Part shown: one piece after another, positions 59,401 through 64,000 of the stretch
Layout of the letters: each line of letters starts with the position of its first letter
How positions within the stretch are numbered: the stretch's first letter is position 1
Translations under genes and position numbers: made by a program
The notes under the pieces: model-generated
The model's database searches: none
Told to the model about the DNA's origin: nothing
What the model saw: only the letters and a program-made list of their open reading frames with translations
Source of the DNA: CAWICD01 sp052267165
GTDB lineage: Bacteria; Vulcanimicrobiota; Vulcanimicrobiia; Vulcanimicrobiales; Vulcanimicrobiaceae
NCBI GenBank assembly: GCA_052267165.1
Contig: JBKQHO010000020.1
Coordinates: 27,294-91,293 of the forward strand
DNA: 64,000 nt
Reading direction: 5' to 3'

Positions 59401-61053
59401 ATGAACGTGGCGATAGGGGTCGAGACGAGCGCCAAGCGCTCAGCCTGGAACGCTCTGAGCGAGCACTACGAGAAGGTTCGCAGCCTCCATCTGCGCGAGT
59501 TGTTTGCCGGCGATCCCAAGCGCGGCGAGCGCCTCGCTGCCGACGCGCTCGGCATCTATTTGGATTACTCCAAGAACCGCATCACGGACGACACGCTGAC
59601 GCTGCTCGTCGCGCTGGCGAAGACGTGCGGCTTGCGAGAGCGCATCGACGCGATGTTCCGCGGCGACAAGATCAACGTCTCGGAGCACCGCGCGGTGCTG
59701 CACGTGGCCCTGCGCGCCCCCCGAGGCGCATCGATCGTGGTCGACGGCGAGAACGTCGTGCCCGAGGTGCACGCCGTCCTCGACAAGATGTCCGCCTTCT
59801 GCGAGCGCGTGCGCAGCGGCGAGTGGAAAGGCCATGCCGGCAAGCCCATCGCCAACGTCGTCAACATCGGTATCGGCGGGTCCGATCTCGGGCCGGTGAT
59901 GGCGTACGAGGCGCTCAAGCACTACAGCCGGCGCGACCTCACGTTTCGGTTCGTCTCGAACGTCGACGCGACCGATTTCGCCGAAGCGATTCGCGACCTC
60001 GACCCGGCTCAAACGCTGTTCATCGTGGCCTCCAAGACGTTTACGACGCTGGAGACGATGACCAACGCGCAGACGGCCCGTTCCTGGGCGGTCGCCGGCC
60101 TCGGCGGCGACGAAAGCTCGGTGGCCAAGCACTTCGTGGCCGTCTCGACGAATGCGGAAGAGGTCGCGAAGTTCGGCATCGACACCGCCAACATGTTCGG
60201 GTTCTGGGATTGGGTCGGCGGCCGCTATTCGATGGACTCGGCGATCGGGCTTTCGACGATGCTGGCCATCGGTCCCGACAATTTCCGCGGTATGCTGAGC
60301 GGCTTTCACGAGATGGACGAACATTTCCGCAGCGTGCCGTTCGAACAGAACTTGCCGGTGCTGCTGGGGCTGCTCGCGCTCTGGTACAACGACTTCTTCG
60401 GAGCCGAGACGGTCGCGGTGCTCCCCTACGAACAGTATCTCAAGCGCTTCCCGGCCTATCTGCAACAGCTGACGATGGAGAGCAACGGGAAGCACGTGAC
60501 GCTGAGCGGCGAACCCGTCGGCGAGAATACCGGCCCGATCTATTGGGGCGAGCCGGGAACGAACGGACAGCATTCGTTCTATCAGCTCATCCATCAAGGG
60601 ACGCGGCTGATTCCGTGCGACTTCATTGCGTTCGCCCAGTCGCTCAACCCGCTCGGCCCGCACCACGACATGCTGATCGCCAACGTGTTCGCGCAAGGCG
60701 AGGCGCTGGCGTTCGGCAAGACCGCGGCGGAAGTGAAGGCGGAAGGCTCGCCCGATTGGCTCGTTCCGCACCGCGTCTTCGAAGGGAACCGGCCTTCGAA
60801 CACGCTCATGCTCGAACGGTTGACGCCGGAAGCGCTGGGCAAGCTCGTCGCACTCTACGAGCACAGCGTGTTCACGCAGGCGGCGATCTGGGATATCGAC
60901 GCGTTCGACCAGTGGGGCGTGGAACTGGGCAAGGTGCTCGCAAAGCGAATCGTTCCGGAGCTTGACGCCGTCAAGAATCTACCGCTGAGCCACGACAGCT
61001 CGACCGACGCGCTCATCCGCCGCTACCGCGCGCAGAAACGCTCCGACTCTTAG
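59401..61053 (+). CDS. pgi: Glucose-6-phosphate isomerase
   Basis: Pgi interconverts glucose-6-phosphate and fructose-6-phosphate. The 550-residue protein is of the long (E. coli-like) type: KINVSEHRAVLHVALRAP, NIGIGGSDLGPVMAYEAL, FVSNVDATDFAEAI, ASKTFTTLETMTNAQTARSW, the signature VGGRYSMDSAIGLSTM, and HQGTRLIPCDFIAFAQS. Catalytic Glu and His contexts are intact. It starts at ATG 59401, preceded by GAAAGGACGG. It stands alone, followed by a strong hairpin. Confidence 0.96.
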   Translation: MNVAIGVETSAKRSAWNALSEHYEKVRSLHLRELFAGDPKRGERLAADALGIYLDYSKNRITDDTLTLLVALAKTCGLRERIDAMFRGDKINVSEHRAVLHVALRAPRGASIVVDGENVVPEVHAVLDKMSAFCERVRSGEWKGHAGKPIANVVNIGIGGSDLGPVMAYEALKHYSRRDLTFRFVSNVDATDFAEAIRDLDPAQTLFIVASKTFTTLETMTNAQTARSWAVAGLGGDESSVAKHFVAVSTNAEEVAKFGIDTANMFGFWDWVGGRYSMDSAIGLSTMLAIGPDNFRGMLSGFHEMDEHFRSVPFEQNLPVLLGLLALWYNDFFGAETVAVLPYEQYLKRFPAYLQQLTMESNGKHVTLSGEPVGENTGPIYWGEPGTNGQHSFYQLIHQGTRLIPCDFIAFAQSLNPLGPHHDMLIANVFAQGEALAFGKTAAEVKAEGSPDWLVPHRVFEGNRPSNTLMLERLTPEALGKLVALYEHSVFTQAAIWDIDAFDQWGVELGKVLAKRIVPELDAVKNLPLSHDSSTDALIRRYRAQKRSDS

Positions 61054-61087
61054 ATTAAGAGGCTATAAGGACTTTCCCGGCTCGGCA

Positions 61088-61126
61088 CGGCGGGCCCATC
61101 CTCTCTGGAGAATGGGCGTCCCGCCG
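61088..61126 (+). terminator. Strong GC hairpin after pgi
   Basis: CGGCGGG, CCCAT and CTC on the left pair with GAG, ATGGG and CCCGCCG on the right around a TCTG loop, 35 bases after the pgi stop. No U-tract follows, so it may work with Rho or mainly protect the transcript end. Confidence 0.5.
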
Positions 61127-61139
61127 CTGTTAGTGCGTC

Positions 61140-61672
61140 GTCAGCTTCTAAGGAGTCGCGGCCGAGGGCGCGGAACACGTAGCCGAGCATACCGCGAAGT
61201 CCGCCGTCGAACTCGCGGCGAGCAGGGCGTCAGCAAAGCCGGCCCTACCGCCAGTCAGGGTATTGAGACCGCAGGGCATACGGCGACGCACACCGTCACT
61301 GCCGCCGAATACGTCGCTAACCGCGCCAAAGCGATCGCGAGCGCGCGCACCGGATCTACACCGTCGATGGCCAGCGCCTCGTCCATCCAAGCGAAGATCT
61401 GCAGATCATGGAATACGGCCGGAAAGGCGATCCTGTCGTAACCGGCGAGCCCCACACGCTGGCCGAGCACGGACCGCCCGCAGTTACAGAACCGCGAACG
61501 GCTCTCGAAGCAACGCGCGGACGCGGCGAAGGCTGACCCGATCAATCGGTATCATGTCGCGGTAAACCGCATAGGCCCGGTGGGCTACGGCCAGACAAAA
61601 CCGGTCGCCGGCAATGCGACGGAGCAAGGTCGTGCGCAAAACCGGCGCGTAACGCTCTTACCCGTGAAATAG
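61140..61672 (+). pseudogene. Decayed OmpA-family gene
   Basis: Pieces in three frames line up as one protein: VAAEGAEHVAEHTAKSAVEL (61160-61215), VTAAEYVANRAKAIAS (61298-61342), HRIYTVDGQRLVHPSEDLQI, then MEYGRKGDPVVTGEPHTLAE (to ~61465), and finally the OmpA C-terminus RLSKQRADAAKADPINRYHV, VGYGQTKPVAGNATEQGRAQ, NRRVTLLPVK with TAG at 61672. The central OmpA strand-helix is deleted and at least two frameshifts exist. It would have been a wall-binding outer-membrane or lipoprotein. Confidence 0.6.
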
Positions 61673-61779
61673 GTCTGCCGGCCTAGCCGTTTCCCAGGTG
61701 GCTCACAGACTCGGCGGATACGTTTGACCGAACCGCCGCTGAGGTTGCGCGGCGATGCGAATGGAACCCGGGGAGATCG

Positions 61780-63168
61780 ATGACAAGACGGTTCGGTCCG
61801 GAGTCGTTGTTGTTGCTTTTCCAGCGATGCTCGGCGGCGGTCGCCGCCGCGGCTGCGCTCGCAGCCCTTGGCGGCTGTTCGAGCAGTCCGTCCATCCCGT
61901 CATCGCTTTCAGCCGGACCCGCGCCGCCCGTCTCAGCGGTCTCGCCGGCCGGCACCATCAAACACGTCGTGATCGTCATCCAAGAGAATCGCTCGTTCGA
62001 CGATCTTTTCTACGGCTTCCCCGGCGCCGACTCGGCCACGACCGGCCAAACGCACACCGGCGCGATTGTCGCGTTGGCGCCGGTACCGCTCGAGGACGGC
62101 AAGGACGTCGGACACTTTCACTATTCGTACGATCTCGCGTACGACAACGGGCAAATGGACGGCTTCGATCTCGAGCAGGGCTACGGGTTCAACAGCAGCG
62201 GACAGTACGTCCCGGTGCCCCAGCCGCCCACCTACCCGTATGCCTACGTGCCCCACGCGGAGACGCAGCCCTACATCGATCTGGCCGGCGCGTACACGCT
62301 GGCGGACCGCATGTTCCAATCGAACAGCGGACCGAGTTTCCCGGCGCATCAATACCTGATCGCGGGGCAATCCGATGATGCCGATGAGGTCCCGAGCGTC
62401 TCGCCGTGGGGATGCGACGCACCAGCGGGCACCGTCGTTTCGCAACTCGGCGCCGACGGGCGCGATACGGTAGGCATCTTTCCGTGTTTCGACTATACGA
62501 CGCTCGCAGACTTGCTCGATGCGCGCATGCTGACCTGGCGCTACTATAGTCCCGCGCTGAGCAACACCGCTGGGGCGACGTTCGGTGCGGCGTTCGATGC
62601 GGTTCGTCACATCCGTTTCGGAAGCGATTGGACCAGCGACGTCATCACGCCGCAGACGAACGTACTGACCGACGTCGCCGCCGGCACGTTAGCCGACGTC
62701 ACCTGGATCGTGCCGTCGTTTCCCGACTCCGATCACCCGCTCGGCCACAGCAACAGCGGCCCGAGCTGGGTCAGTTCGATCGTCAATACGATCGGCTCGA
62801 GCCCGTTCTGGAACTCGACGGCGATCTTCGTCGTCTGGGACGACTGGGGCGGCTGGTACGATCACGTCGCTCCCCGCCAGCTCGATTCGATGGGTCTCGG
62901 TTTCCGCGTGCCGTTGATCGTGGTCTCGCCGTACGCGAAACATGGTTATGTTTCGCACGTCCAACATGAGTTCGGCAGCATTCTGCACTTTACGGAGGAG
63001 GCATTTGGACTTCCGAGCCTGGGCCAAGCCGACGCCCGAGCGGATGACTTCGGAGATTGCTTCGATTTCAAGCGGACGCCGCTTCCCTTCGCGCGGATCC
63101 GCGCTCCTTACGCTCCGACCGACTTCATTCACGAGCGCCAGACGGGACAAGCCCCTGATCCCGCGTAA
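61780..63168 (+). CDS. Phosphoesterase-family lipoprotein (AcpA/phospholipase C type)
   Basis: The 462-residue protein has a signal peptide and lipobox (AAAALAALGGCSSS, Cys near residue 33). Motifs of the acid phosphatase/phospholipase C family: HVVIVIQENRSFDDLFYGFP near residue 65, AYTLADRMFQSNSGPSFPAH, WIVPSFPDSDHPLGHSNSGP, and FVVWDDWGGWYDHVAPRQLD. The Asp/His metal ligands are present. It probably releases phosphate from organic esters at the cell surface, which fits the phosphate theme of PstS-OmpA and the ugp operon. Confidence 0.9.
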   Translation: MTRRFGPESLLLLFQRCSAAVAAAAALAALGGCSSSPSIPSSLSAGPAPPVSAVSPAGTIKHVVIVIQENRSFDDLFYGFPGADSATTGQTHTGAIVALAPVPLEDGKDVGHFHYSYDLAYDNGQMDGFDLEQGYGFNSSGQYVPVPQPPTYPYAYVPHAETQPYIDLAGAYTLADRMFQSNSGPSFPAHQYLIAGQSDDADEVPSVSPWGCDAPAGTVVSQLGADGRDTVGIFPCFDYTTLADLLDARMLTWRYYSPALSNTAGATFGAAFDAVRHIRFGSDWTSDVITPQTNVLTDVAAGTLADVTWIVPSFPDSDHPLGHSNSGPSWVSSIVNTIGSSPFWNSTAIFVVWDDWGGWYDHVAPRQLDSMGLGFRVPLIVVSPYAKHGYVSHVQHEFGSILHFTEEAFGLPSLGQADARADDFGDCFDFKRTPLPFARIRAPYAPTDFIHERQTGQAPDPA

Positions 63169-63877
63169 CCTGCGAGCCGTCGCGCTTGCCATCGCACTCG
63201 CAGCGGCGTTCCCCGGCGCGGCGCAAGCCGACGTTACGCTCGGCATCGGCGGTGCACCGGCGATCGGGAATTTCGCCGGCCCCGACGGAGCCGTCGCTCG
63301 GGGCGGAGCGCCGGTTCCGTTGGTCGATCTCGATGCACCGTTCGGTTTGGCCGAGTTCGACGCAGAAGCGATCCCATACACCAAGACGCGCTACTACGGC
63401 AACGTCTTCGATCCGTCGTACTCGGTGCTCGAGAACGCCGATGCGACGGTTCGTTTCTACGAGCCTGGCCGCCGCTTCGCGTTCGGCATCGGATACGGAG
63501 CGACGTTCAGCTCGACGTACCGAACCGAACCGGCTTCGAACCTTCAGTTCGAGGCGACCGGCGCGCGCTTCGAACTGCACGCTCGAATTCCCACCTCGTC
63601 GCGCAGTCGGCTCGAGCTGACCTTCGGCGGCATCCCGCAGGCAAACGGCTCCCTGACGACCGCGCTCGGCATTCCCGGCTCGGCCACCTTGCACGACCCG
63701 GTCTTCGGCTCCGAGCTCGATGCCACGCTTCGCGAGGTTCTTGAGACGCACCGCGCCCTGTCCTTCGCCTGCGGCCTTCGCTACGTCAATCAGACCTTCG
63801 TTTACGCGAAGTCTGACGCGCTCGTCGAGCGCGACGGATCCGTCTTGCCGTTCTTGGAATTGATCTTTAGGCTCTAG
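63155..63877 (+). CDS. Exported beta-rich protein of unknown function
   Basis: The protein has about 240 residues. The start is uncertain: no ATG, GTG or TTG directly precedes the signal peptide (RAVALAIALAAAFPGAAQAD); a CTG at 63155 with CGGGAC before it would fit, or an ATG at 63044 that overlaps the phosphoesterase by 125 bases. The mature part has alternating strands (GARFELHARIPTSSRSRLEL; LSFACGLRYVNQTFVYAKSD) ending in a hydrophobic, aromatic-like C-terminus LPFLELIFRL, which is compatible with an outer-membrane barrel. Family not recognised. Confidence 0.7.
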   Translation: MIPRNLRAVALAIALAAAFPGAAQADVTLGIGGAPAIGNFAGPDGAVARGGAPVPLVDLDAPFGLAEFDAEAIPYTKTRYYGNVFDPSYSVLENADATVRFYEPGRRFAFGIGYGATFSSTYRTEPASNLQFEATGARFELHARIPTSSRSRLELTFGGIPQANGSLTTALGIPGSATLHDPVFGSELDATLREVLETHRALSFACGLRYVNQTFVYAKSDALVERDGSVLPFLELIFRL

Positions 63878-63888
63878 CTAGTTTAGGA

Positions 63889-64000
63889 GCCTGTCGGGGT
63901 ATCGGCCATGCGTCCAATGCGCGGCCTTCGGCCTCGCCCGATTTCGGCGATTTCTTCGTTGCTCGTCGCTTAAATGGCGCTGCCATTCAGCGCTCCTCGC
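63889..64000. mobile_element. Possible insertion-sequence end (cut by window edge)
   Basis: After the last stop the bases GGAGCCTGTCGGGGTATCG start a stretch unlike the neighbouring genes, with short repeated motifs (CGGCCTTCGGCC, TTTCGGCGATTTCTTCG, GCTCGTCGC). GAGCCTGTC-type ends are known from some transposon families. No transposase is visible before the window ends. Confidence 0.25.

Overview
The window is GC-rich, bacterial chromosomal DNA with dense, short-spaced genes on both strands. There is no plasmid, phage or CRISPR backbone, and no rRNA or tRNA gene that I could see. The mix of genes suggests a soil or rock-dwelling lineage of the Candidatus Eremiobacterota (WPS-2)/Vulcanimicrobiota type: secreted copper-amine-oxidase-N-like proteins, PEGA and OmpA-type envelope proteins, a Tm-1-like/PEP-hydrolase-like pair, a COG4196/COG2308/COG2307 transglutaminase cluster and much secreted Gly/Tyr-rich protein. 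This placement is inference from gene content, not a phylogenetic result.

Layout. 0-3.4 kb: end of an NDH-2-like flavoprotein, a DHA2 efflux pump split by a frameshift, and a membrane protein. 3.4-13.8 kb is housekeeping: pheA, a TPR protein, SprT-like, TauE-like, efp, der-plsY, a PEGA protein, miaB and mutS. 13.8-18.7 kb is a complete ugpBAEC-ugpQ operon for glycerol-3-phosphate/glycerophosphodiester uptake. 18.9-31.8 kb is accessory: a copper-amine-oxidase-like protein, a hydrolase, an ExoIII-fold protein with altered catalytic residues, P450, two Crp-type regulators, a PstS-OmpA fusion, hemolysin III, and three members of an apparently uncharacterised ~55-residue protein family. 31.8-34.3 kb holds cobT-cobS diverging from cobU, with a riboswitch-like leader between them. 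35.1-42.3 kb is a four-gene operon of transglutaminase-DUF2126, circularly permuted ATP-grasp/alpha-E, a second transglutaminase and a VOC protein. 43-49 kb holds a phosphatase-like gene coupled to a VOC protein, an aquaporin coupled to a GMC oxidoreductase, a G1 peptidase and secreted proteins. 49.3-52.6 kb is an ABC exporter (ATPase and FtsX-type permease) in an operon with an SGNH esterase and an alpha/beta hydrolase. 53-64 kb holds a His/Gly/Tyr-repeat secreted protein, a coiled-coil membrane protein, the PEP-hydrolase-like/Tm-1-like pair, pgi, a phosphoesterase lipoprotein and an exported protein.

A striking general feature is the number of decayed genes between intact operons: MFS, DctP, PQQ propeller, MarR-like, a membrane protein, TetR, CPBP protease, copper-amine-oxidase-like, SDR, phosphoesterase and OmpA remnants. 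One remnant abuts a perfect 20-bp inverted repeat, half of which recurs near efp. Two genes (ugpA, cobS) appear to use CTG start codons, because their conserved N-termini lie upstream of any ATG, GTG or TTG. The strongest candidates for undescribed biology are the tiny GYLVR-motif family, the transglutaminase/ATP-grasp operon, and the phosphatase-like gene with an unusual Cys-containing tail.
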